A stretch of 64,000 bases of DNA. It comes from Actinomortierella ambigua. Lineage: Eukaryota; Mortierellomycota; Mortierellomycetes; Mortierellales; Mortierellaceae. Location: assembly GCA_016098155.1 (NCBI GenBank), contig JAAAJB010000015.1:62001-126000 (forward strand), written 5' to 3'. Position numbers and translations under genes: made by a program. The stretch's first letter is position 1. Each line of letters opens with the position of its first letter. The notes beneath the pieces are model-generated. The model ran no database searches. It was not told where the DNA came from and saw only the letters and a list, made by a program, of their open reading frames with translations. This document shows, piece after piece, positions 53,953-64,000 of the stretch.

Positions 53953-54591
53953 ATGAAGTTCACTGCCTCGGTCTTTGCTGTCACCGCCACTCTTCTGGCC
54001 ACTGCCTCAGCCCATGTCACCATCAACCCCCCAACCGGCACCTCGGGCGGCTACTCTCAGGGCAACTTCCGTGTCCCCCACGGCTGCAGCGGCAACGCCA
54101 CCGACCAAGTCACTGTCCAAATCCCCAAGGATGTCACGTCGGTCAAGCCTCGTGCCCTGCCTCCATGGACGACCACCATCAACATGGTTCCTCTCGATGT
54201 GCCCATCCAGACCGAGTCTGGCACGATCAACACTACGGTCGGCTCGGTCACCTGGTCGGGCGGCAACCTGCCCGATAGCTTCTACGAAGACTTTGGTCTG
54301 CAGTTCAAGCTCCCCAAGATGAACGGCACGCTGTACTGGAACGTCTACCAACACTGTGTCAACGGCGAGTGGCTCAACTGGACTCAGGTCCCTGGTCCCG
54401 ATGGCAAGTACCCACCCAACGGTGCTCCTGCTGCGTCGATGACCGTCCTCAACACCACCGCCGGCTCCTCCGGCACCACTCCCAATACCAGCGAAAAGGA
54501 TGTCAAGTCGGGTGTTGCTCAGCTTGCCACCTCGTCTGTCGCCCAGGCCATCGTTGTCGGCGCTGGCGCCCTGATTGCCTCCCTCCTGTAA
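53953..54591 (+). CDS. YcnI/DUF1775 copper-binding protein, secreted and GPI-anchored
   Basis: Single exon, 212 aa. The signal peptide ends in ATASA (residue 20), which makes His21 the mature N-terminus in HVTINPP. In bacterial YcnI proteins the N-terminal His of the same HVT-P motif, together with a conserved Trp, binds Cu(II). The domain (21 to about 165) continues with GGYSQGNFRVPHGCSG, VQIPKDVTSVKP, PPWTTTI, GSVTWSGGNLPDSFYEDF and LYWNVYQHCVNGEWLNWTQ. The RVPHGCxGxAT and SVKP steps look most like proteobacterial members. A Ser/Thr-rich linker and a terminal hydrophobic segment (AIVVGAGALIASLL) indicate a GPI anchor, a fungal addition. Lack of introns fits bacterial ancestry but the neighbouring Ctr genes are intronless too. 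It probably binds copper at the cell surface for the nearby transporter. Confidence 0.88.
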   Translation: MKFTASVFAVTATLLATASAHVTINPPTGTSGGYSQGNFRVPHGCSGNATDQVTVQIPKDVTSVKPRALPPWTTTINMVPLDVPIQTESGTINTTVGSVTWSGGNLPDSFYEDFGLQFKLPKMNGTLYWNVYQHCVNGEWLNWTQVPGPDGKYPPNGAPAASMTVLNTTAGSSGTTPNTSEKDVKSGVAQLATSSVAQAIVVGAGALIASLL

Positions 54592-56336
54592 AAAAAAAAA
54601 AGAAAGATTATCGGCGTTAAAATATTCATACCTTTTTTTTTCCACACCTTGCCCTAATACCACTCTTTGTACAGCAATAATTATATAAATTTTCTTTCAA
54701 AAGTCGTCCTTGCTTTGACTGGGGAGTGGGAGGGAGGAGGCATCTCGCCCATGATTTTGAAAAAAAATTCACCGGAAATGGTCCAAAAGAGGAGAGGGAG
54801 AAAGTGGAGTAACACGGATCGCTCTTCACCTTCGTGAAGGACCATCTGTTTGTTTTAGCGTCGAGAGAACCCCCATGTGAATACCTCGATCCCCCCCTGC
54901 ATTTGCGTTTTCTCATCACTTTCTTCCTTCCGCTATGGTGCCGTCCCCTTGGTCAAAAATAATAAGCATCTTCAGAAATCACGTCCAGTATGTTTTACTG
55001 CCTGCTGAACTGGCGAACCTCAGCCCTCCGCTTCATCCACGTCCATATTTTCGCTGTATATGCCAGAATTTTATGTCACTGACACCGCAACGGAGACATG
55101 GTCAACGACGAATCAAAAAGCAGTAACGCGAATTCAGGCAATCAGCGCCAGCCAGCCCCTAACTCATATGTCAAGGTCGAAAATGTACAAAAAAATTCCA
55201 AGCATCTAACCGAAAAACCCATCCCAGCATTCGCATAATAGGGGCTGGAGATCCGTAGTACGGAATCAGTTTGGTAGAAAACCCTCCCTGGTAAGCGTAG
55301 TTGTCCTCAAAGACACGGTCAAAATTTGATCATTCTAGGTGGCCCGCACCATACCGAGAAGTTGCACTCATGAGCAAGACTTTGTCTCCGTCTTACTCTA
55401 GTATCCGGTCCTTTCCTATATACCCCTCAATATCATAGTGACCAACGGCATTTTACATCGCCTTCAAGTTTGTTGCATTTTGTGTCAAGACGCTGCCGCC
55501 GGTTGATCTCCACATCTCCTCCTTAGGAGGGAGCGGAGGAGGATAGGACGGATGTCAAACATGCCCGACCCTTCGAAATATGATGCATGCACCTTTGGTC
55601 GGCAGTTTTTTTTTTGGTCGCAGTCGACCTGAGAAATCACCGTACTGGCCATGGATCGGTTTTGCACCGTAACCAAACTGTGTCAATTCATCCTCACAAT
55701 AACTATAAAGCGAACGATTCCAACGAACTGACCATGTCTCACATGCTGGCGTACGCGTGTGAGTGAATGTATGGGAGGAGAGGTCGAAGATGAGCAAGGC
55801 GAGAATTTTTTTTTTCATCCAGTTCAGAGGGTAGGCCTTTTTCATTTTTTGTTCATGCCATCCCCTTGTTTTGTTCTTCGTCATATATTTCTCAACATTT
55901 CGCCATTCTAGCAAGTCCAATGCAGTTATGCAAAGGGCAAAGAACCATTTACACCACATTTCGCGTTCTCACGCTGCCGAAAAAAAAATTTCAACAAAAA
56001 GGGATGAATTGCTTCACCCGATGCTGTCGCAACTGTTCCTGTCTTCGACTCTTCAACCTTTCAAGACATTCTCATTACTCAGTCTTCGTTCTGTTGGCTA
56101 CTAACTTCGTAGAGGCGATAAAGGATATATGAAGGATAAACAATTCAAAACTACGGTTTTCGGGTGTTTCTCTCCGTCAAGAATGCCGCAGCACCCTAGT
56201 TTTTTTTTCTCCGGTGTTTCAAACTACTCATTGATTCTCGTCAGGGATGTAGTGAAGCACCCTTTTTGTTTTGTGGAGAGTCTATTTTATTTATATGATA
56301 AAAATATTTTTTTTTGCTCCAAGCCTCGTTCTCCCG
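54592..56336. other. Intergenic, 1.7 kb, no gene recognised
   Basis: Between the YcnI gene and the LETM1-family gene, which converge. Short frames on both strands (for instance 55555-55959 minus, 55871-56132 plus) have no domain. One TGTCAAA is present near 55553. Confidence 0.45.
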
Positions 56337-57455
56337 CTACTTGAACGAGGCATGCAACAAAAACATGCGGCTGAAGACCATCAATCCCGGTGGGATAGGC
56401 TGCTCCTTGTTCTGGGTCAAGCTCAGCCAGTACGCCAAGGACCGCTCCAAATGGTCCCGGCTGACCTCCAGCGACCGCATGCCGCGCTCCTCGTTGGCCG
56501 CTTGCAGTTCCAAGAACGTCAACGAGTCGATCTGGTCTCGCTGCAGCAGTGCGTCATCCTCCGCCAGATACGCCATGTGCTTCTCCAGACGGTTCTTCAG
56601 CATAAACCTGGGGCCCCAGCCATTCAGACCCATGAACCTATTATTATTGTTCAGTTGAAGTCGAACAAAAAAATCAATGGTTAGCGATATCTCGTAAAAT
56701 TAAAGAGGAAAAAAATGAACGAACAGAGTTTCAAAGCTTAAAAAAGATATTACACGAAAAAAAAAATCAAGGGAGTGTGAACAAAGTAAGAGGAGGTGGC
56801 ATAGACAGGGGAACGTACTTGCAGAAGGACGAAAGGTGTTGGCGGTCGATCTGTGCCAGTTCAAACGAATCACCATAGCGTTTGGCGATGCCAAGGAATG
56901 AGCTGTAGCTAGCCAATGACTCCTTCGTAATCTATAATTTTTGTGGGGGGCGAATAATTTTTTTTAACATCAGGGGACAAGATTGAGGTTAGATATTTAC
57001 AAAAAAAATATCAAAATTGTAATATTGTAAAAAGGGGTGAGTTCTTACCTCACGACGGTTCATAAGAATCAATTTCTCGGTCATCGCACAACGCTTCTCG
57101 TGCAACTTCTTACGGCGACTTTCCTGTGAGGTGAAAAACGAGGGGAAAAAACACGGCGAGAGGGTGAGCGAAGGGATCTGGTGTAAAACTTAACAGTGTG
57201 AACCACTGTTCCTATTTTGGGTGCTGGCTCTGGAAAAGAAAAATATTACCAGTTGATCGTGAGTAACACAGGTGCTGGGAATCATGCCAGGAGCGAAGAG
57301 AATAATCAAGGGGATATATTCAGTTGCCAGCACGAAGATCGCCGCGAATGGAATCAGACGCTTCACGTCAATATCGGTGCTTCGAATCTACAAGCAGGTG
57401 GAGGAGGGTGAAGAATATAAGAAGAGGTCAAATTTCAACACTTATACATGCGTAC

Positions 57456-57495
<40 letters not shown>

Positions 57496-58467
57496 TGGGA
57501 GAAAAGCGATACTCTAAAAACACCTGGTTCTTACCAGTTGATACTCCCGACGCGACAGCTGGTACCCGTCATCCTTGACCTGTCGCTTCAGCTCCTTGAC
57601 AATCTTGCGGTTGACCCACAACAGCTTGACGCCATCCTTGCACTGAATCACAATCGCCTTGCCCTTGTTCCACATCGCCTGGAATTTGCCCTGAGGCTTC
57701 TCCTGTCCAGCAGTCAAAGTCTTGGCATCCTCGGAAGAGGCTGCAGGAGCCCCGCCGCCCAGCGAAGCCATCGCTGCGACTGTCTCCGAGGTTGGGGGTG
57801 GGTGCACGTCCTCGGGTGACTTGGCGCCCTTGGTAGGGGCTTTGAGTGACTCGGCCAGACTGTCCATGGAGGCTGGGGCAGGCTTGGAGTCCTGTTGTTG
57901 GTTGTTGTTGTACTGCGCAAAAGTAGTATGGAAGCTGGCGCGGGCGTATTCGCTCAGGATCGGCGCGACATTGTTCCTATAACGCGATAATTTTTTTTTT
58001 TCCATGGAAGAGCAAGAAAAAAAACAAGGTCAAAAAAAAAAAAAAAAACTCCATTTTTGGACGAAAAAGGTTCATTTGATCTGATCTCCAGATAATATTT
58101 ATCCCGAAGGTGATGCGAGAAAGGAAGGACACTTACCGATGCTGTAACCGAGAGTACTGAGCGAGCATTGTGCTCATCCGAGCAGAGGGTTTGACAAAGC
58201 CATGACTAGAACAAGTGCGGTACAGGGAAATTGAAACAGGTTGCGGGTTAGGTTACTGGAGGTGATCTCGGGGGGGGGGGGCAGCAATAAGAATAAGGGT
58301 CCAGTCCCTGACTCTCGCTCTCCCTCGTCTATAGGTTTTGCGCTGATCAGGATGCAAGCTGCAATGGACGACGGTTGGGATTTTCTGACTGGTGGATGCA
58401 AGGACACATACATGGGCTGAGTACTGAGATGGTGCCCAATGCGGGCCGTGGTCCTGAGGAGTGACAT
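56337..58467 (-). CDS. LETM1-family inner mitochondrial membrane protein
   Basis: Seven exons, 58467-58412, 58205-58137, 57976-57535, 57387-57250, 57123-57049, 56931-56819 and 56637-56337, all in phase, give 397 aa. The N-terminus MSLLRTTARIGHHLSTQP is a typical mitochondrial presequence. A Pro/Ala-rich stretch is followed by the membrane segment (LIPFAAIFVLATEYIPLIIL) and the family mark FAPGMIPSTC. Then come SRRKKLHEKR and the LETM ribosome-binding domain, with LGIAKRYGDSFELAQIDR, GWGPRFMLKNRLEKHMAYLAEDD, LTFLELQAANEERGMRSLEV and PPGLMVFSR. Members (yeast Mdm38/Ylh47, human LETM1/LETMD1) act in K+/H+ balance and insertion of mitochondrially made proteins. It lacks the long coiled-coil and EF-hand tail of LETM1. 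A GA microsatellite lies in an intron at 57463-57490. Confidence 0.92.
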
Positions 58468-58616
58468 GAGTGAGAAGGAAAGCGGTGTCGGATGGAAGCA
58501 CAAGGCCGCTGGCTTTTTTAACCGTCTTCGGCGGGCGTTGTGACTGCTAGGGGCCATGCAACAAACAGGTGAAAGATCAAGTACCTGTGCCTTCTCATTC
58601 ACGCATTCTCTTCGCC
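58468..58616. promoter_or_regulatory. Compact bidirectional promoter, LETM1 family / DUF1764
   Basis: Only 149 bases separate the two start codons of these divergent genes, so they must share promoter sequence and may be co-regulated. No TATA element is evident. Confidence 0.5.
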
Positions 58617-59521
58617 ATGCCTCCCAAGAAGCTCCAGTCAGTCATCCAAAAGCCCTCAACCAAGGCTGGTGCAAATGCTGCCGCCAAGGCAAAGGCTGCT
58701 CCGGCATCGAGCAGCGCTGCTGTGTCAAACAAGAAGGGTAAGCACCTCTCTTCCTTTGGATGCTTCATTTTTTTTTTTCGCCTATCCGTTAAAGTTTATC
58801 TGGACTAATAGACTATGCGAACAATCTTTATTGCGGTGACACGATAGTGGCTACAAAGTCATCCGAGATTGACGACATCTTCAGTACCGGAACCATCTCC
58901 AAGAAACCCGAGGCGGGTCCCGTAGTTGCTGCTGCCAAGAAAGGTGCATCCAAGAAGGACAGGAAAAGCAATGACAAGGGGAATGTCAATCAGCAAGTAA
59001 CGAAGAAGGCGGCGAGCAAGAAGAACGAAGATGACAAAGAGAAGAGCAGCGACACGGAGGAGGACGATGAGGAAGAAGATGAAAGTGGTGATGAAAGCCA
59101 GGATGGCGATGACGACGAGGAAGAGGCCTTCAACGAGGAGGAGCAGAACGAGAGCGAAGACGCTGTCCTGGCAAAGCTCAAGGCTAAGGCCACGGCTGCA
59201 AAGGAGGCCAAGAAAAAGACTGCTGCTGCTACCACAACAGAAGCTTCGACAAAACCCAAGTCGAGCAAGCCCAATGCATCCAAGGTAGAAGCGGTGGTCT
59301 TTAATGAGCGGCCAGCGGCAGCGGCAGCGGCAGCAGCAGCAGCCAAGCTTCAAAAGCTGAAGCGTCATCAACCCGATGAGGCCGACAGTGACGATGAGCT
59401 GGAGAAGATGGCTAAGCGAAGGACGGATGATGGCCTGCGCTTGTTTGATATCAAGGACTTGAACATTGGAAAGGGAGGAGACACTCCTCAGTGCCCGTTT
59501 GACTGCAAATGTTGCTATTAG
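58617..59521 (+). CDS. DUF1764 protein
   Basis: Exons 58617-58737 and 58848-59521 (phase 1) give 264 aa. The family's two signatures are present: EIDDIFSTG near residue 45 and the C-terminal block KRRTDDGLRLFDIKDLNIGK ending in CPFDCKCCY. Between them is a highly charged, disordered region (Lys/Ala, then Asp/Glu) about 150 residues long, larger than in many members. The family is conserved across eukaryotes and its molecular role is not settled. The basic and acidic tracts suggest a nuclear or nucleolar protein. The IDDIF motif also appears, repeated, in the NEPRO-like protein at 17-19 kb. The terminal CPFDCxCC could bind metal, by inference. Confidence 0.9.
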
Positions 59522-60126
59522 TTTTGCTGTAATATATCCTTGCCTTTATTTCCCACATAACAAGACTCTGGAGGGAGGAGCGATGAGAAAACATGGACAA
59601 GTGGAATGAAGGGGTGGCGGTGTAGTCGCGGGCGTTGGTCGTGGTGATAGTCGCGATAGGAAGGGCCCTGTTCATCTCATCTTTAGGTATGACCTCTAGA
59701 TGTCATTTCCGCCAACGAGGTTGGGAAAGGGGGCTGTGGCTCTCCTGCGATCCTTCGTCCGCATGTACTCGAGCAGGAACAGCATGCAATTGTCTCCGTG
59801 TTTTCTTGTTTCCCCAGATTTGGTCTTGCACCATACTCGATCAACAGATGCCCATCGCAGGACGACAGAAGGTGTGTAGAAATGGACACAAATGGCAAAC
59901 AACAAGTCTAAGTGGTAGAGGTGCGCAACAGTGTGCGACAAAATAAAAGGATACCAAAGCTTGAAACAACAAGCATGAAAGTAAAGAAAAACAAAGTAAA
60001 ACAGTGCGGGAACGAAGGAAAGCGAGGTTTGGAAGACGCGGGAGGGGCGGTGGACGCGCACGATGGGAGGAAAATGTCCCAAAGTGAACTGGTGGTCCCC
60101 GTCTCAGGCTGAGCGTTGAGTGCTGC
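59522..60126. other. Convergent 3' region, DUF1764 / Yippee
   Basis: About 600 bases with no recognised gene. Open frames on both strands (59635-59946 plus, 59696-60146 minus) show no domain or splice support. Confidence 0.45.
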
Positions 60127-60915
60127 TTAACCCAGAGTGTTGACATACTGCATGAGCTCCCGCTCTAGGATGTAGTTGCCTTCCTTGTAGTGTTCCTTGG
60201 GAACGAATGCCACAAGCTAGAGGGGTATTTGTGGTAGTAGAGGTGATACTATTGTTAGCCAACCGAAGAAACCGAAGAAGGGGAGGGGAGGGGAGCGTCC
60301 ATTCTTGTCCCGAAACAAAAAAAAAGCACTAATGGCTCACTGGCATGGGCCAAGGGAGGGGGGGGGTTGTCCATACATATTTCCAGCCAACAACCTTGGA
60401 GCACTCGGCACAGTGGATATCCTGGACTGTGTGTAGACCTGTCCGCATCTGTCGATCCTCGACCAGCCCCGTGTAGACATTGATCCTGTGATGATAATGA
60501 CACATCAGTGAGAGAGGGAAGGAAACATGGTCAGATGGCCGCCGTCCAAAATCAGATATACCCGCACTTTCCCACATCAGTGGATATCAACTAGATGATC
60601 CTTACACATTCGAAATCAGGAAGGCTTTGCCGTGTTGCCCTTGAAATTCCTATCATTCCGAAGCGCCGAGAGAAGCGAGCAAACAGAAAGACGTTTTTGG
60701 TTAGGACTGGAATGCCACGCGGGAGAGCACTACCAAGCAATGGAGCGTTAAGACGGAGCAGCAGGGTAGAAAGCACATCCAAGGAACACGACAAATGGGC
60801 AAAGTGAGCAAGTTACCCTAGATATGATGTGATCTCGTGTGGCCAAGTGGGTTTGGCATGCGCTACAGCTCATAATCTTTTCCCCAATCAAGTACTTTTT
60901 GTAGACGATACCCAT
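60127..60915 (-). CDS. Yippee-like zinc-binding protein
   Basis: Exons 60915-60817, 60649-60606, 60485-60377 and 60216-60127 (phases 0, 2, 0) give 113 aa, the full length of the family. It is one Yippee (Mis18/cereblon-type) domain with two CxxC zinc sites: [18 protein letters not shown] and [14 protein letters not shown]. Between them lies [14 protein letters not shown], then [21 protein letters not shown]. The end carries the usual [14 protein letters not shown]. Yeast Moh1 and human YPEL1-5 are relatives; YPEL5 associates with the CTLH E3 ligase in animals. That is interesting given the LisH/CTLH gene at 5.3-7.5 kb, although the two genes are 53 kb apart. Very secure family assignment. Confidence 0.95.
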
Positions 60916-61982
60916 CTTTCTTTTGTCAAGGCTCAGATGGACTAGTCTTGGGAAGCGAGGAGAGGCGGAGACCTCAGAAGGGGAGAGTGAATTTTGGTAG
61001 GAGGGGTGCGATAAAATGAAGGTGTGGTCGTGACCTGAACCTTCTTTTCTTTTTTTGTGGAGTGGGTGAGCGAGCGAGAGTGAAGCGAGAGTGACTACTC
61101 GGGCTGACAGGCCAGCAGCAAGGTGCGAGGCACAGTGATGTGAGAGGGAGCGGTAACAGAGCAAGAAACTGGTGAACGCTGGTGTGGGAAACAATAGGCG
61201 GGTCAGACAGCGAGGTGTGGTAACAGGGTATCAATCCAGGACAGTGAGAGTGAGGAAGCAGGGAAGAAGGGAAAAGAGTCGAGGCAAGCAGAGGGAGAGA
61301 TAGAAAGAGGGAGAGGAAGAAAAGGAGAAGAAGAGGAAGAAGAAGAAGAAGAGGAATGGAATGAGGGGCAATGTGTGCGTGAGTGAATGAATGTGAATGC
61401 AATGAGAAAGAAGAAAAGAAAGGTGCGAGAGCGTGAGTGTGTGAGAGTAAAGTGAGAGTGGTGTGCTGGAAAGCAGCAGAGGTGTTCTTTCCCTCCCCTT
61501 TCTCCTCTTTCTCCCCCTCTCGTCCCGCATCATCCATCCGCCTGCGCACGACCTTTTTTTTTTATGAGACGCTCCGATTGGTGGCGTGCAATCCTCTCTC
61601 TCTCTTTCTCTCTCTTTCTCTCTCTCGTCTACTGTACTCACACGCCCCCACAGCTGCTGCTGCAATGCTCTGCTCAGCACGATACTCTACGGCTCCTCTC
61701 TCTTCTCAAAGTTGGTTCAGAGCAATGGTGGAGTTGCTGCCCCCTACCAGATTCGCTCGTCTGTGTGAGTCGTGATTTTTTTTCCCTTTATTTTGTGGCC
61801 AAGACTTGCCAAGGCGCGCACATGCAAGTCCAAAAATCTTGACACGTATTTTTTTTTTACTCCCTTGTACAAAACGACGAACAATCAACATCGCCTCCCT
61901 TTTCTCCTCTTCAACTTTCTCACAACCTTTCTCTTTCTCTCCCAAAACACACAGTCGACACACATCGCCTCAGCAATCCATC
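60916..61982. other. Divergent promoter, Yippee / BAP31 family
   Basis: About 1.07 kb dominated by GA-rich sequence (61240-61450) and CT-rich sequence (61490-61640), which create long but meaningless open frames on the minus and plus strands. No gene recognised. Confidence 0.5.
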
Positions 61983-63322
61983 ATGTCGCTGCCCTACACC
62001 ATGGTCTTCACTCTGTTGATGACAGAGGTACTGTTTACCCAACCATGCTCATTGTCTCGTTCGAGCTCATCCACTCCAAACCTGTCGAATCACCTCTGCT
62101 AATCCACCCTTTTTTTATGCTTGCTCTCTATAGATGGTCGTCTTCATCTTCCTCATTGTAAGCTCTTTGCGAATTCAGGATTCTGTGACCTCTGCTATAC
62201 AGACAATGTTACCTTCTGTGGACAATGGAGGAGCAGTGTCTTCTACAGAGTCGCGTTTGGGACACACTCACTCACCCAGCATGCACCCGCCTCCTCTTCC
62301 GCCTTTTGTCTAACAATAGCTCCCTCTCCCCTTCAAGTGGAGGCGTGGTCTTCTCAAGTTCCTCTCGGAATCTCGTCTGATGGGCCACGTCCAATATGTC
62401 ATGAAGATTGTGTTTATGTAAGCTTCAAGTTCAAAAGTATAGCTCCGTCATAGTGAGGGGGGTGGGATTGGACTCTGGAACTCACGGCATCCTATTTTTT
62501 TTTCACTTAATCGCTGTTCAATTGATCATCATCATCTAGCTTTGTTTTTATCCTCTTCCTCGGTAAGTGAAAGCCTGGGCCGCTTTGGAGTTTGTCCTCA
62601 TGGATTTTTGCAAGGTCTAGGAAATAGGGAGGAGTAAATATGGCATCATGTACTCATCATCGTTTCCTCGCTGTTTCAATGCTAAATTAGACGCCCTCAA
62701 CCGTGTCGTCAAGGTGGAGGAGATTAGCAGCGAGCATGGTCATCACCACCACGCCGATGCCCGTACCGAGACCTCTTTCGCTGCCCGCAAGTTTTATGCT
62801 CAGCGCAACATGTAAGAGTGTGGTTCTACCTCTTTTGATCGCAAAGCAGTGGTAGTCCTTGGAAGGAGAAGGAGGGGAAAGAGACCCCTCCCTCCCCTTT
62901 CTTCTCTCTCCTATATCTTCTGGAAGACAACTCTTTTTTTTCTCACGCGACTGTATTTGTGATGAAATAGGTATTTGACTGGTTTCACTCTCTTCCTGTC
63001 GCTGATTCTCAACCGCACCTTCTTCATGATCCTGGATCTTCTGAAGAGCGAGGAGAAGATGGAGGTGATCAAGAAGCAGGCAGCCCAGCAGAGCAAGGAG
63101 TATGAGCGCGTGTTGGCGTCTGAGACGGCCTTGAAGAAGGAAGTGAAGACCCTGGAGGAGGTTGTCTCTCAGCATTCATCCGCAAAGGCCGATCTCGAGA
63201 ACCTCAAGAAGCAGGCCAAGCAGCAGCATGATGAGTACATGCGTCTGGCCGATGAGAACAACTCTCTCGAGATGAAGATCCGGGGCTCCTCTCAGTCGTC
63301 AGAGACCAAGAAAGACATTTAA
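61983..63322 (+). CDS. BAP31/BAP29-family ER membrane protein (Yet1/Yet3 type)
   Basis: Six exons, 61983-62027, 62134-62157, 62320-62417, 62540-62562, 62691-62811 and 62971-63322 (phases 0, 0, 2, 1, 2), give 220 aa. Two exons are only 24 and 23 bases. Three membrane segments come first: TMVFTLLMTEMVVFIFLI, YVMKIVFIFVFILFLDAL and MYLTGFTLFLSLILNRTFFMI. Conserved family steps are LPFKWRRGLLKFL, FAARKFYAQRNMYLTGF and LNRTF. A cytosolic coiled coil of about 100 residues follows (KKEVKTLEEVVSQHSSAKAD), ending KKDI, a dilysine ER-retrieval signal (KKxx). Members sort newly made membrane proteins out of the ER. The loop between segments 2 and 3 holds an unusual HGHHHHAD stretch. Confidence 0.93.
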
Positions 63323-63555
63323 GAATACCCTGTGCCTTTTTTTCTTCTCCTTTCTTGCATGAACTGGCTTTGTTCATGCCCCAACACTTTTGCATTCTCT
63401 CCTCTTTCTTCTTCCACTTGCCACTCTTTTTTTTCATTCTTTTTTGATCATGCCTTTCACATCCAACTGCGATATTCAGGGGGAGAGGGGGACAAGTGCA
63501 GTGTAACAAGTAAACATGCTTTAAACCACGCGTTGACTGCACACGTTTCTTTGCA
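63323..63555. other. Convergent 3' region
   Basis: T-rich sequence after BAP31 facing the end of the minus-strand gene at the right edge. No gene seen. Confidence 0.4.
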
Positions 63556-64000
63556 TTACGACAGTACGAGGCTATGTATTCTATCGACAATGCCCAAAAA
63601 CTCGAATTGAGGGCAGTGTTTGGCCATGAGAAGCTGATCGGTGACACCTGTCTGCACAAGAAGCCTCAGGTGATCCACGTGGGTGCAAACGTCGTTCTCA
63701 AGCACGTCGTCATCAGCGGATTCGATCGCATTGGCCATCATGATCAGCACCTGTGCATCCAGATAGGTGTCGAGTAAACTACTCGCTGCGGCTCTCTTCA
63801 GACTACCTTGAACACGAATGGGGTCATCTATTCGAAACAGAAGACGCATTCAGAAACGATGCGTGCCTTGTCAGTTTGCGCTGTTACACTGATCAGGTAG
63901 CACCAACGCTTCCCATATCACATATATAAGGAAACAGCAACAAAGCTAGTTTACCTGCTTCTAGGGCCAATAACAAGGCTTGGAACTCGTCCCATGCGCG
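63556..64000 (-). CDS. C-terminal end of an unidentified protein, cut by the window edge
   Basis: Two exons, 64000-63955 (running off the edge) and 63827-63556, join in phase 1. The encoded C-terminus of about 104 residues reads RAWDEFQALLLALEA, then DDPIRVQG, TYLDAQVLIMMANAIESADD, VDHLRLLVQTGVTDQLLMAK and RIHSLVLS. It is helical, with a repeat-like LLLALEA...LLDTYLDAQVL...LLVQTG rhythm, possibly an ARM/HEAT-type fold. No family was recognised from this fragment. The plus-strand frame over the same bases (63574-63777) looks like a shadow. Confidence 0.5.

Noticed and set aside
54007..54663. 218-aa minus-strand frame over the YcnI gene
   Set aside because: It is antisense to a recognised DUF1775 domain and has no domain of its own.
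61231..61842. Several frames in the GA/CT-rich region upstream of the BAP31 gene
   Set aside because: Translations are Ser/Leu/Phe or Glu/Arg runs from simple sequence, with no start context or splicing.

Overview
The window is nuclear DNA of a filamentous, probably early-diverging fungus. A sterol C-24 methyltransferase (ERG6) and GPI-anchored wall-type proteins mark it as fungal. The intron-rich genes and the animal-like gene set (USP48, USP7, AMMECR1, a BAP31 relative, an APC15 relative, STK16) would fit Mortierellomycota or Mucoromycota. That placement is an inference, not something a marker sequence shows. Introns are mostly 60-300 bases with GT-AG ends, and exon phases were checked by hand for most genes. 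There are 22 protein genes or gene candidates, one of them cut by the right edge. I see no rRNA, tRNA, CRISPR or intact transposon.

Layout. 0-13.8 kb: ERG6 (-), a small coiled-coil gene resembling BLOC1S5 (+), a LisH/CTLH protein of the RanBPM/GID type (-), and a many-exon USP48 deubiquitinase (-). 14-21.4 kb: membrane J-protein (+), METTL6/Trm140-type tRNA m3C methyltransferase (-), NEPRO/Rmp1-type nucleolar protein (+), WD40 protein (-). 21.8-33.4 kb: USP7 deubiquitinase (+), PLP-synthase glutaminase (-), a membrane-anchored low-complexity protein (-), an APC-family permease whose second intron holds a 10-N assembly gap (-). 34.2-48.6 kb: small secreted proteins, AMMECR1 (+), a leucine-rich-repeat protein (+), an APC15-like protein with a long acidic tail (+), a Cys-rich peptide candidate (-), an STK16/ENV7 kinase (+). 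56-64 kb: LETM1 family (-), DUF1764 (+), Yippee-like (-), BAP31 family (+), and an unidentified C-terminal fragment (-).

The most distinctive part is 48.8-54.6 kb, a cluster of three intronless genes that looks like a surface copper-acquisition system. It holds (i) a Ctr copper transporter with an 18-cysteine, Met-rich ectodomain, (ii) a divergently transcribed, secreted, probably GPI-anchored protein that is an 18-cysteine paralogue of that ectodomain, and (iii) a secreted, probably GPI-anchored YcnI/DUF1775 protein of bacterial type whose predicted mature N-terminus is the copper-binding histidine. The two intergenic regions serving these genes contain 12 copies of TTTGACA/TGTCAAA in about 3 kb, against about ten in the other 61 kb by my reading. 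This suggests one shared regulator. A working model is that the two wall-linked proteins capture copper and pass it to the Met-rich ectodomain of the transporter.

Four genes belong to the ubiquitin system (USP48, USP7, the CTLH protein, the APC15-like protein), but they are scattered and not arranged as a unit.
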